DNA of 64,000 bases, from the IMG/VR virus record IMGVR_UViG_3300025012_000028, positions 150,554 to 214,553 of that record. One strand, 5' to 3'. The notes beneath the pieces were generated by a model that saw only the letters and a list, made by a program, of their open reading frames with translations, had not been told where the DNA came from and made no database searches. The DNA comes from a virus. Within the stretch, counting starts at the first letter, position 1. The number at the start of each line of letters is the position of its first letter. Positions 7,142-14,339 of the stretch are shown here, in pieces. The translations under genes were made by a program, and so were the position numbers.

Positions 7142-8023
7142 ATGTCTAGAAAACTCACAAATGAAATCATCGATGAACGTCTACTAGGAAGAAAAATTAT
7201 CAGAATTGGTGACTATAAAACTGCATTAACCAAAATATCATGGAAATGTTTGAAGGATGGTTATGTTTGGAACGCAACACCACACGATATAAATTCAGGA
7301 TATGGATGTCCTGCTTGTGCCAATAAAATACCAATTACGAATGAAACAATAGACATCAAATTACAAAACAGATCTATTGTCCGAATTGGCGATTGTATTG
7401 GACAGAACAATAAAATTTTATTCTGTTGTCAAATATGTGATTATCAATGGGTCACAACACCGAAAAGTATTTTACATGGAAATGGTTGTCCTGAGTGTTC
7501 GGGTAAAGTACCATTAACAAATGAAAGAATCGATAATAAATTATCAAATAGACCAATAAAAAGAATTGGTAATTGTACCGAGGGCAATAAAATTAATATA
7601 GAATGGCAATGTCTTATAGAAACTTGTGGTTCTATATGGAAAGCTTCGCCGGGTAGTGTATTGAACAATTTCAGAGGATGTCCACATTGTAGGTACAAAA
7701 ATGAAAAACGTATATATGACTATTTAAGAGAACAGTATTCCCAATTAAATATTACTCCTCAATATAGAATACATATAAACAACAAACTTTTTGTGATAGA
7801 TTTCAACCTCAATGATATATTCATTGAATATCATGGCATTCAACATTACGAACCAGTTGAATATTTTGGTGGAAAGAAATCTTTTATCAAACAAATTAAA
7901 CGAGATTACTTACTGAGGGAATATTGTAGTGAAAATAAAATCAAACTTATAGAAATACCTCATTGGTTTACGAACGATGAACAATATGAATTGTTACAAT
8001 TTTCGTTAAAAACTTCGACATGA
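7142..8023 (+). CDS. Free-standing homing endonuclease, Vsr/EDxHD-like, with three zinc-finger repeats
   Basis: 293 aa. Three tandem units of about 58 residues start near residues 5, 66 and 126; each has a [IL]TNExID..L..R.I.RIG lead-in and CxxC pairs (CPAC, CCQIC, CPEC, CPHC), probable DNA-reading zinc modules. The C-terminal third has a PD-(D/E)XK/Vsr-like nuclease core: LFVIDFNLNDIFIEYHGIQHY, RDYLLREYC and KLIEIPHWF. AAGGAG precedes the ATG. Plus-strand, late-promoter driven, and its last 64 nt overlap the 3' end of the purA-like gene, suggesting insertion there. Confidence 0.85.
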   Translation: MSRKLTNEIIDERLLGRKIIRIGDYKTALTKISWKCLKDGYVWNATPHDINSGYGCPACANKIPITNETIDIKLQNRSIVRIGDCIGQNNKILFCCQICDYQWVTTPKSILHGNGCPECSGKVPLTNERIDNKLSNRPIKRIGNCTEGNKINIEWQCLIETCGSIWKASPGSVLNNFRGCPHCRYKNEKRIYDYLREQYSQLNITPQYRIHINNKLFVIDFNLNDIFIEYHGIQHYEPVEYFGGKKSFIKQIKRDYLLREYCSENKIKLIEIPHWFTNDEQYELLQFSLKTST

Positions 8024-9168
8024 TTCCTAGTAGGCCCATATGAAACCATAGCAATGTTTTTATTCTTGATAAATTCTCTCACATTTTGGGAAATAATTTG
8101 GCCTTCATCAATATATTTTATTGTTTCATCTTCCAATTGATCAACACAAGTCATACAAACTTTGTGGATTATACAAACACCTTTGTTGTTGTTTTCAAAT
8201 AAATCTTTTCTGATAGCTTTTCTAATCAAATCAAGGTTTAAAAAACTAAACCTTAAAGTTCCTTGCCATTGATTGGGAATGTTGGTGGCATCGATGATAT
8301 TGCAATAGGGTTTATCTACCAATTCCATTGGCAATGGTCCGTTACCGTGTCGAGTAGTATAAGTTCGCATAACATAGGTAACTTCAATTTCTTTTATATC
8401 CATTTCAACACTCAATTCTATTATATTATTCAACCCCGTCTTGGATCTTGTGACATACGGAAAGAATTCGTTATTTTCATCAAGAAGTAACCCTTGAGCA
8501 CCTTCGAAAATAACGTTTTTATATCTTTCACTTATATCTTTAGCAGACGATAAAATGATTATTCCTTTAAAGAATTCTAAATCTTTAATATACCGATTGA
8601 TCATATTTTCATTTTCCATCAGTGATTTATAATTATCTGGAATAGTTTGAATTTCCAACTTTTGGATTCGTTTATATGCATATTGTTTGATTTTTTTAAG
8701 TTCTTCATATTCGGAAGTTAAATTAAAAATTAGTCCATTTATGTCGTGTCGTTCGATAGTTTCCGAAATGCCCATTCCACAGGAACCATGACGATTACCG
8801 CCACGCATATCTTCCATCATTTGGTTGAGGATCATGTCATATGGAGTGGTCACTTTACAAGAAGGATCGACATACACAATGGGTTTAACCCCCTTGGAAA
8901 CAAGTTCCTCATACTCCTGTCGGAAAATGATGGGATTGACAATGAAATGTTTGGAAAGGAAAGTGGGCGAACCATTGAAGCTACCGCTTCCAAAATGGTG
9001 GAATACATGGCGAACTCCTTCAGGTGTCACTACGGTATGTCCTGCCTGTGCTCCACCGTTAAAACGTACCACCACGGCTTCCTCGTTGTACTTTGCAGAA
9101 AGGTAATCGACCTGTTTCCCTTTTGCACAATCCCCAAACCCCGAACCTATGACAGCAAATCCTTTCAT
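7960..9168 (-). CDS. purA: Adenylosuccinate synthetase-like protein (PurA/PurZ superfamily)
   Basis: 402 aa. PurA joins IMP and aspartate using GTP. With the ATG after GGAGGG, residue numbering matches E. coli: G12-D13-x-x-K16-G17-K18 (motif GDCAKGK for the usual GDEGKGK), so the catalytic Asp13 is kept. Other motifs: FNGGAQAGHT with the catalytic His, FEGAQGLLLDENNEFFPYVT, and YTTRHGNGPLP. The aspartate-binding TTTGRxRR loop is replaced by NQWQGTLRFS, as in phage homologues. Phage PurZ enzymes, used to make diaminopurine DNA, replace Asp13 with Ser, so this is not a typical PurZ. The last 15 residues or so lie opposite the inserted endonuclease. Confidence 0.85.
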   Translation of the reverse strand: MKGFAVIGSGFGDCAKGKQVDYLSAKYNEEAVVVRFNGGAQAGHTVVTPEGVRHVFHHFGSGSFNGSPTFLSKHFIVNPIIFRQEYEELVSKGVKPIVYVDPSCKVTTPYDMILNQMMEDMRGGNRHGSCGMGISETIERHDINGLIFNLTSEYEELKKIKQYAYKRIQKLEIQTIPDNYKSLMENENMINRYIKDLEFFKGIIILSSAKDISERYKNVIFEGAQGLLLDENNEFFPYVTRSKTGLNNIIELSVEMDIKEIEVTYVMRTYTTRHGNGPLPMELVDKPYCNIIDATNIPNQWQGTLRFSFLNLDLIRKAIRKDLFENNNKGVCIIHKVCMTCVDQLEDETIKYIDEGQIISQNVREFIKNKNIAMVSYGPTRNHVEVFNENCNNSYCSSFVNQ

Positions 9169-9170
9169 AC

Positions 9171-9413
9171 TCAACCCTCCATTGTTTTTAATAGATTTTC
9201 AATATTCCACGAATGTCTGTGTGAACCCTGTTTTAGTGTAGCGCGGATCATCACCCTCTTTAACGATGATCCTTTCCTAATTTTTGTGGCACGAAACCGC
9301 ATCCACTTCCACAGATAAAAACGAATTATCCCAACTTTAAATGGAGTGCCGATACCTCCAAAATAATCGAATACTCGACCACCACTGCGATGAAGGTAAT
9401 AATCGTATTTCAT
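9171..9413 (-). CDS. Hypothetical basic protein, 80 aa
   Basis: Rich in arginine, lysine and aromatics (RFYLWKWMRFRATKIRKG), so it may bind nucleic acid or membranes. Its stop leaves 2 nt to the purA start, and its ATG overlaps the previous stop. Not recognised. Confidence 0.6.
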   Translation of the reverse strand: MKYDYYLHRSGGRVFDYFGGIGTPFKVGIIRFYLWKWMRFRATKIRKGSSLKRVMIRATLKQGSHRHSWNIENLLKTMEG

Positions 9414-9571
9414 TATTTCAACCTATTCATAAATGCCTGAAGTGCTGTCTTCAAATTAGCAGTTTCAAAAGAAACATCGGGCGCTTCGATTAAGAAAATT
9501 TCTTCTGTGATACTGTTTTTATTTTCTCTTTTATGAACGGCAGTTATACTAACCCTATATGTTTCTTCCAT
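9413..9571 (-). CDS. Small hypothetical protein, 52 aa
   Basis: Read directly: METYRVSI-type start (MEETYRVSITAVHKRENK), then IEAPDVSFETANLKTALQAF. Its stop overlaps the next ATG (TAATG). Beta strand then helix; not recognised. Confidence 0.6.
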   Translation of the reverse strand: MEETYRVSITAVHKRENKNSITEEIFLIEAPDVSFETANLKTALQAFMNRLK

Positions 9572-9573
9572 CT

Positions 9574-9900
9574 TTATTCCTCCATTAAAAATTTAGATTT
9601 TTCTAACCATTTGTTAATTTGATGCTCGGTGAACGCTATTGGGAGTTTACCTTTCCTATAATATTTTTTAAGATGATCTGGAACAACCCAACCTTTATTA
9701 TCTTCTCTTGCTGGAACCCAATACTCGGTTCTGTGATCGGGTAATGGTTTACAAGAAAAACCCATAAAATAAACCCTTGGGTGGTACTTCACGGCCCATT
9801 TACAATAGGCATCCACACCACCTTTCTTGTGGTCTATCACACCTATCAGGCGATAGACAACATCACCATAATAATCTGAATGGTGGATTTCTGTTTTCAT
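9574..9900 (-). CDS. Hypothetical protein, 108 aa
   Basis: Start at MKTEIHHSDYYG, preceded by GGAGGGATAATAAA. Middle GGVDAYCKWAVKYHPRVYFMGF; a C-terminal helix. Not recognised; part of the purA operon. Confidence 0.65.
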   Translation of the reverse strand: MKTEIHHSDYYGDVVYRLIGVIDHKKGGVDAYCKWAVKYHPRVYFMGFSCKPLPDHRTEYWVPAREDNKGWVVPDHLKKYYRKGKLPIAFTEHQINKWLEKSKFLMEE

Positions 9901-9904
9901 TTTA

Positions 9905-10084
9905 TTATCCCTCCGCAATTCGTTCAAAGTTCATCATATCAAATTTCATTTTGCGTCTACCCATTCTACCCAGACGTTTCAGATCTTTTTTGGGAGGAGC
10001 ACAACAGGAACATTTCCACCCACCAATCCCAATACAAAGATATTTCTCCCTCATACGTCTGGTGATCAAGATTGGTGATTTCAT
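9905..10084 (-). CDS. Small basic protein with CxCC motif, 59 aa
   Basis: First gene after the operon promoter, with a strong GAGGAGG site. MKSPILITRRMREKYLC, then WKCSCCAPPKKDLKRLGRMGRRKMKF. Four cysteines in a basic context suggest a zinc-stabilised nucleic-acid binder. Not recognised. Confidence 0.65.
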   Translation of the reverse strand: MKSPILITRRMREKYLCIGIGGWKCSCCAPPKKDLKRLGRMGRRKMKFDMMNFERIAEG

Positions 10085-10104
10085 AATTCCTCCTCAGATA
10101 AATT

Positions 10105-10148
10105 AAAAGCCTGAATAAACTTATATCATTTATTCAGGCTTTTGTCAA
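10105..10148 (-). promoter_or_regulatory. Combined terminator hairpin and early promoter (PeSL-like)
   Basis: 15-bp perfect stem (AAAAGCCTGAATAAA) with loop CTTATATCA ends the vWA transcript. On the same strand TTGACA (10143-10148), 17 nt, TATAAG (10120-10125) places the -10 inside the loop and the -35 just outside the stem, so the same element starts the purA operon. Confidence 0.85.
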
Positions 10149-10166
10149 GATTTATTTCTTATTAAT

Positions 10167-11090
10167 TTAGAACGTCACGATACCACCAGCAACGGTTCCA
10201 TTTGCCGCAAGGTCTTTGATCGCCTTGGAAACTACCACACCAGTCGTTCCATCCCACGAAGCAACCACGTCTGCAACATCGGCGCCCTCGGTTGCCTGAA
10301 TGATGGACACGATAACCTCAGACATCTTGCTTGCATCAGCAAGAGGAATTGCGTTCTGACCGAGAATTTTGCTCCACGAATCACGAACCCTGACACCATG
10401 ACTCATCATGTAGTTGCCCTGTTCCACCATCAGATGGAACACATGATACTTCCTCGATACCATCATCAACAGTTCTTCAGCAGAGAAAGCATCTTTTTCG
10501 GGTCGATACCCAAGATATTTCTCAATCAATCCTGCTTTAATGGGAGGAGGTACACATTCATCACCGGCAGTGAAGAGATAACCTTTTTTTCCACGCTTTT
10601 CAAAGCAGTCGATGGAAGTGTGCATTGCTGCGAAGTACCAAGGAAAAGTGTACGATTCCGATGAGTTACCACCGCCCCGACCTTCCAGATAAATCTTTTG
10701 AAGCTGTTCAGCAATGCGAATGTCTGCTTCAAACTGAGTCACAGACAGCGGAGCGACTTCGTACATCTCTGCATCACCGATTCCCATGAACATGATGTGC
10801 GGATCGGAAATTGGTTTGCGGTCATAAATTTCCGTTGCCAGAGTATTACAACCTTCACGGATCATCATACGCGCAAGAGAACCCATTGAACCGGTCTGAT
10901 CGATGCCAACAATCAGTGCCGTACTGTTGGGGTTATCTGCGCTATCCCTCGATTCCCTAACTGTGACACCCTTGGGATCGAGTTCATTTACCAGAGTTTT
11001 TGTTGTAAAAAGTCCGGCATCCGAAACACCTTTAACATTTGTGGAACTATAGGAGTCCCAACTGCTCCTGCTCCATGCACCAGATCCCAT
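10167..11090 (-). CDS. von Willebrand factor A domain protein
   Basis: 307 aa. vWA fold with MIDAS motif DQTGSMGS at residues 64-71 (DxTGS) preceded by the strand TALIVGI, and later GRGGGNSSESY supplying the second MIDAS loop. The C-terminus has a GGIVTF end. vWA proteins bind metal and partner proteins; similar T4-type phage proteins have no settled role. Its ribosome site AAAGGAG lies within the coding sequence of the overlapping endonuclease. An acidic 29-residue peptide gene sits upstream of that endonuclease. Confidence 0.8.
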   Translation of the reverse strand: MGSGAWSRSSWDSYSSTNVKGVSDAGLFTTKTLVNELDPKGVTVRESRDSADNPNSTALIVGIDQTGSMGSLARMMIREGCNTLATEIYDRKPISDPHIMFMGIGDAEMYEVAPLSVTQFEADIRIAEQLQKIYLEGRGGGNSSESYTFPWYFAAMHTSIDCFEKRGKKGYLFTAGDECVPPPIKAGLIEKYLGYRPEKDAFSAEELLMMVSRKYHVFHLMVEQGNYMMSHGVRVRDSWSKILGQNAIPLADASKMSEVIVSIIQATEGADVADVVASWDGTTGVVVSKAIKDLAANGTVAGGIVTF

Positions 11091-11745
11091 TTTCTTTCTC
11101 CTTTTTAGTTAATAGTTCATAGTAAACTTCATGAATTTTTGTTGCTACTTTATCAACATCACTCAATTCTCTATTGGAGAAACGCATTACAAACCACCCC
11201 AAAGATAATAAATATTCATCTCTAATTTTATCCAACTCAATATTATGAGATAAATTACCACTCCCATAATGATCAAGTTCAATATTTAATTTTACATCGG
11301 GGAAATAAAAATCCAAAATATAATACTTACGGCCATAATAAATCCGTTTGCTCCATTTTGGATTCATCATTTGAAAGATGCGATTTTGCCACAAAACTTC
11401 TTCATAATACGTTCTGCCATTATGTGTTTTTCGGTGGTCATTTATTTCTTTTAAATTATTGATGGCATGTGTCGAATATTTTTCTTTATTTTCTGGTTTA
11501 GCATTCGATATATCTCTAGCAATATCTCGTTTGATTACCAATTCTGGATCGTTATTGACCCTTGTGATATTTCGAATTGAATATTCAATTTGTTTCTGTG
11601 ATTTATTTCTTAACAATAATCGTTCTTTGGATAATTGTTTAATTAGTGAATTGTTTTTATTCCTCCAAATAGCCGCACATGATGTGCTACAATATTTTCT
11701 ATTTGGAGGAATAGATTTACCACAACCATTTTCACAAAACTTCAT
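11047..11745 (-). CDS. Free-standing homing endonuclease, Vsr/DUF559-like
   Basis: 232 aa. N-terminal treble-clef-like zinc site (CENGCGKSIPPNRKYCSTSC). The C-terminal nuclease core is YYILDFYFPDVKLNIELDHYG, then KIRDEYLLSLGWFVMRFSNREL, the D...E-x-D pattern of Vsr/DUF559 PD-(D/E)XK enzymes. Its last 44 nt overlap the vWA gene start out of frame, and its first codon abuts a 29-codon gene. It is inserted on the same strand as its hosts. Confidence 0.8.
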   Translation of the reverse strand: MKFCENGCGKSIPPNRKYCSTSCAAIWRNKNNSLIKQLSKERLLLRNKSQKQIEYSIRNITRVNNDPELVIKRDIARDISNAKPENKEKYSTHAINNLKEINDHRKTHNGRTYYEEVLWQNRIFQMMNPKWSKRIYYGRKYYILDFYFPDVKLNIELDHYGSGNLSHNIELDKIRDEYLLSLGWFVMRFSNRELSDVDKVATKIHEVYYELLTKKEKENGIWCMEQEQLGLL

Positions 11746-11835
11746 TTACGCTACTTCTTCGGTTTTTTCGGTTGCTTCGACTTCAACAACTTCTTCGGCA
11801 ACATACTCTTCGATTTTCAGTGCGGGTGCGCCCAT
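11746..11835 (-). CDS. Acidic 29-residue peptide
   Basis: Read directly: MGAPALKIEEYVAEEVVEVE followed by TEKTEEVA. Strong AAAGGAGAAACG site. The stop directly abuts the endonuclease start. Before endonuclease insertion it would have been next to the vWA gene, so the two may work together. No family known. Confidence 0.55.
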   Translation of the reverse strand: MGAPALKIEEYVAEEVVEVEATEKTEEVA

Positions 11836-11851
11836 GTCGTTTCTCCTTTCG

Positions 11852-12235
11852 TTAGAGTGAGTTAAGATGAATTGCTACAGACGGTAATGAAATGAAACTG
11901 TTACCACCATTATTCTGAACCATCTTTGCTACTTTGGTCATAGCTTTGAATTTATGAGAACCAATTTCAAACCCCAAGAAACAGAAAATAGTTTTTTCAG
12001 GACGTTTGTTGCTATCATCAACAACTTCCGCCACGGAATAGATATTATCTTCTTCCGAAGTGATTACATAAAGGCAATAATCACATTCTTTGCGCTGCTT
12101 AAGTTCTTCCTCGTAAGCAGCGTCATTCCACGTTCCTTCAGGAAGTTGTGGGTTGAAATAATCAATACACAACATCTGAATTAATTCGTCCCGCCATATG
12201 GATTTGCCACACGTCCCACCCAGAAAAACTTTCAT
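11852..12235 (-). CDS. Nucleoside 2-deoxyribosyltransferase-like protein
   Basis: 127 aa. FLGGTCGKSIWRDELIQML, YFNPQLPEGTW, then ECDYCLYVIT and IFCFLGFEIG follow the Nuc_deoxyrib_tr2 pattern: a Rossmann-like fold with a GG loop, the NP segment and a late strand. Such proteins cleave or exchange bases on deoxynucleosides, but many family members are uncharacterised. Catalytic glutamate not assigned with confidence. Confidence 0.65.
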   Translation of the reverse strand: MKVFLGGTCGKSIWRDELIQMLCIDYFNPQLPEGTWNDAAYEEELKQRKECDYCLYVITSEEDNIYSVAEVVDDSNKRPEKTIFCFLGFEIGSHKFKAMTKVAKMVQNNGGNSFISLPSVAIHLNSL

Positions 12236-12352
12236 TGGTTTCTCTCCCGTTCATAATTTCTTTCCAATATTTCCATACGTGCTAAATGATACAGTTCTGC
12301 TCTTATTTTGTCAATATCTTTATCAAGTTTATTGATTAATTGTTTTTTAAAC
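12232..12352 (-). other. Open -1 frame after a slippery run; possible frameshift extension
   Basis: After TTTAAAAAAC (minus strand, 12351 to 12342) the -1 frame stays open for about 39 codons with coiled-coil character (KQLINKLDKDIDKIRAELYH...) and ends in a TGA that overlaps the next ATG as in real operon genes. The frame has no ATG, GTG or TTG near its beginning. The run contains both T TTA AAA and A AAA AAC in the zero frame of the preceding gene. Programmed frameshift, indel or decay are all possible. Confidence 0.4.
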
Positions 12353-12569
12353 TTCTCACATAGAGCCGCAAACTTCTTGCAGCATTAGACATTGATAAAC
12401 ATCCACCACTAACTTCTTCTACAAAAAGAGTGGAATTAACCACAAACCTTTTACCTCTCCAATTGAATCGGATGCTACTCGGATATAATTTAAGATCGCT
12501 GATAGTATTAGATTCGGGTAACTTGCTGTACACCGTTTCAATAATTTCTGCTAATGTTTTCTCACTCAT
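12336..12569 (-). CDS. Hypothetical protein, 77 aa, ending in a slippery sequence
   Basis: Start MSEKTLAEIIETVYSKL after GGAGG with 6 nt spacing; an ATG two codons earlier is less well placed. Soluble alpha/beta pattern. The last codons (AGT TTA AAA AAC AAT TAA) include a heptamer suited to -1 slippage into a downstream open frame. Overlaps the J-domain gene by 8 nt. Confidence 0.65.
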   Translation of the reverse strand: MSEKTLAEIIETVYSKLPESNTISDLKLYPSSIRFNWRGKRFVVNSTLFVEEVSGGCLSMSNAARSLRLYVRSLKNN

Positions 12570-13578
12570 ACACATCCTCCCATTTCAAATCAAGATGGAT
12601 AAATTTTCTCTCACCATAACTCTCTTTTAGAATTTTGGTGTGCCAAGTTTCATATTCCTTGAACGGATCATCCCCCGCACCATATTCCAACCAGTTTTGG
12701 AAAGCTTTGGGAGCCTTGGCCTTCTCCAACAGTTTGCGCCCAAGTGCCTTAACAAATTCACCATCGGTGGTGCAGCTTGCCAGCTTGGATGCCCTGACAG
12801 TAGGAGGAACCGAATTATAAAGGTGTGATGGAACAGCAATCATCTTCTCACCGATATTGGTGGTGAACCACCACCCACCTAGAATTGCGACAGAGTGATA
12901 TTCGGGAGAAATGAAAATTGTTTCCAGAGAAATACTGTTATTAACTATACCATTAAATTTGAAATAACACAACAGATTATTTAATCTACTTTGCATCCAC
13001 GCCACGTGTTTGTCCCACGCCACTGGATAACCTTTGGAATTGTAATGATCATATACATCCTTTAATAGAAGTTGATCGGGTGTTTTGCTCACCACGATAA
13101 CGAACCTGCTATCTTTACATTTGAAGTTTTTCTTAATGGTGGGAAGGTATCTGCTGAACTCCTTTTTCATATCTTCGTTTGCATACTTAAAGGATTTCAC
13201 ATTTCGTAAGTAATTCTCATAGAACTTAATATGATCCTTATCCAGAACATATGCTATGACAGTTTTGGAAATGTACATCTCCCCCAATTCGAATTTATGT
13301 TTCTTCCTGAAACCAATTCGATAGGTGGTATTGTGTTCATCGGTGACGTAGACCACAAAAGGAATTTCCCATTTCCCCTGTTCGATCAGTTCAACCGACT
13401 TGGTGTACATGTCCTTAATGTGAACAAAAACATCGTTGGCATTGGATTCTTTATAACGATCAGGATGAAATTTCATGCTGAGAGTTTTGAATTCACTTTT
13501 AGCCACATCAATATCATTGCTGAAAATCTCACAGGGATTGACAATTTTTAATAGTTCGTTGGCTGTGAAATCTTTCAT
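12562..13578 (-). CDS. J-domain protein with kinase-like (pseudokinase) region
   Basis: 338 aa. Residues 5-65 are a J domain: helix II KSEFKTLSMKF followed by the diagnostic HPD at 38-40. Residues about 75-340 look like a protein-kinase fold: an N-lobe-like beta sheet, then at 212-235 a catalytic-loop-like IVNNSISLETIFISP and ILGGWW where active kinases have HxDxxxxN and DFG. The catalytic aspartates are missing, suggesting a pseudokinase. J domains recruit and stimulate Hsp70/DnaK; the kinase-like part may present a client. Same operon as the deoxyribosyltransferase-like gene. Confidence 0.7.
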   Translation of the reverse strand: MKDFTANELLKIVNPCEIFSNDIDVAKSEFKTLSMKFHPDRYKESNANDVFVHIKDMYTKSVELIEQGKWEIPFVVYVTDEHNTTYRIGFRKKHKFELGEMYISKTVIAYVLDKDHIKFYENYLRNVKSFKYANEDMKKEFSRYLPTIKKNFKCKDSRFVIVVSKTPDQLLLKDVYDHYNSKGYPVAWDKHVAWMQSRLNNLLCYFKFNGIVNNSISLETIFISPEYHSVAILGGWWFTTNIGEKMIAVPSHLYNSVPPTVRASKLASCTTDGEFVKALGRKLLEKAKAPKAFQNWLEYGAGDDPFKEYETWHTKILKESYGERKFIHLDLKWEDVYE

Positions 13579-13797
13579 TTAACTTGTCCTATATTGGATT
13601 TGGTTTTCTTCAAACACTTTAATCGCAGCTTCGAAATAATATTCCTGATCGAAGAGAAATATGAATTCTGAATATCCTATGTCCACCACATTCCTGATTA
13701 ATGGTTCGATCTTCCAGAAAACTTCAGCAGTCTCTTCCCACGAATCGTTCACATAAACAAGCTGAATGATCCATGTTTTAAAAACAGGCCATTCCAT
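13579..13797 (-). CDS. Hypothetical protein, 72 aa
   Basis: MEWPVFKTWIIQLVYVND, acidic and aromatic throughout, with two predicted helices. It overlaps the preceding stop by 1 nt and abuts the J-domain gene. Not recognised. Confidence 0.65.
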   Translation of the reverse strand: MEWPVFKTWIIQLVYVNDSWEETAEVFWKIEPLIRNVVDIGYSEFIFLFDQEYYFEAAIKVFEENQIQYRTS

Positions 13798-14258
13798 TAG
13801 GCAAGCCTCTTGGATTTGATTAAATCAATGAGTTTATATTCTGGAGACTCGGGTGGAAAATAGTATTGGGAATGAATATTACTATTTTCATCTATTTCTG
13901 AAATATTAAAGTAGTACCCATCATCAAATTTAACTGCATTAAAATATCTTTCTGGAACAATCACCCCACAACAAGTAATAATCCCACCAAGAGAATCTTC
14001 ATCTTCGTGGAACTTATCAAAGGGTAGATCCATAGAAGGGCATATTTCCCAAAGAAGATTAAATATATCCTCAATATCTTTTCGATTGCCCCCATTGAGG
14101 ATGATGATAGTTTTATCATGTCCTGCCCAACGATTATATCTTTTGCTTCTCGCACATTTCTGAGATAGATCACCCACAAGATGTGCCGTTTGTAGGCCAT
14201 GTTGAAGCGGCGAAAGATAAAAAATTACAAATGAATAAAGCCTGAGTTCTTCTTCCAT
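13797..14258 (-). CDS. Hypothetical protein, 153 aa, weakly PTH2-like
   Basis: VIFYLSPLQHGLQTAHLVGDL, then YNRWAGHDKTIIILNGGN, is the order of a recurrent T4-type phage family; the strand-helix-strand pattern with QTAH and KTIIILNG is reminiscent of peptidyl-tRNA hydrolase 2, though this is only a resemblance. First gene of the operon after a promoter hairpin. Confidence 0.6.
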   Translation of the reverse strand: MEEELRLYSFVIFYLSPLQHGLQTAHLVGDLSQKCARSKRYNRWAGHDKTIIILNGGNRKDIEDIFNLLWEICPSMDLPFDKFHEDEDSLGGIITCCGVIVPERYFNAVKFDDGYYFNISEIDENSNIHSQYYFPPESPEYKLIDLIKSKRLA

Positions 14259-14277
14259 TTAATTTTCCTCCCAAAAT

Positions 14278-14321
14278 AAAAAACGTATCCGAACTTTACA
14301 TCCGAATACGTTTTTTGTCAA
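14278..14321 (-). promoter_or_regulatory. Combined terminator hairpin and early promoter (PeSL-like)
   Basis: Arms 14278-14293 and 14301-14316. On the minus-strand RNA all pairs form, two as G-U, so it terminates leftward transcription specifically. TTGACA (14316-14321), 17 nt, TAAAGT (14293-14298) overlies it, starting the operon of the J-domain protein. Confidence 0.8.
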
Positions 14322-14339
14322 TATATTTTTAGATTAATT

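Noticed and set aside
7960-9168. Diaminopurine (Z) genome system based on the PurA/PurZ-like gene
   Set aside because: The catalytic Asp13 is retained, and no DatZ, MazZ or DpoZ-like gene is in the window, so the claim is not supported.
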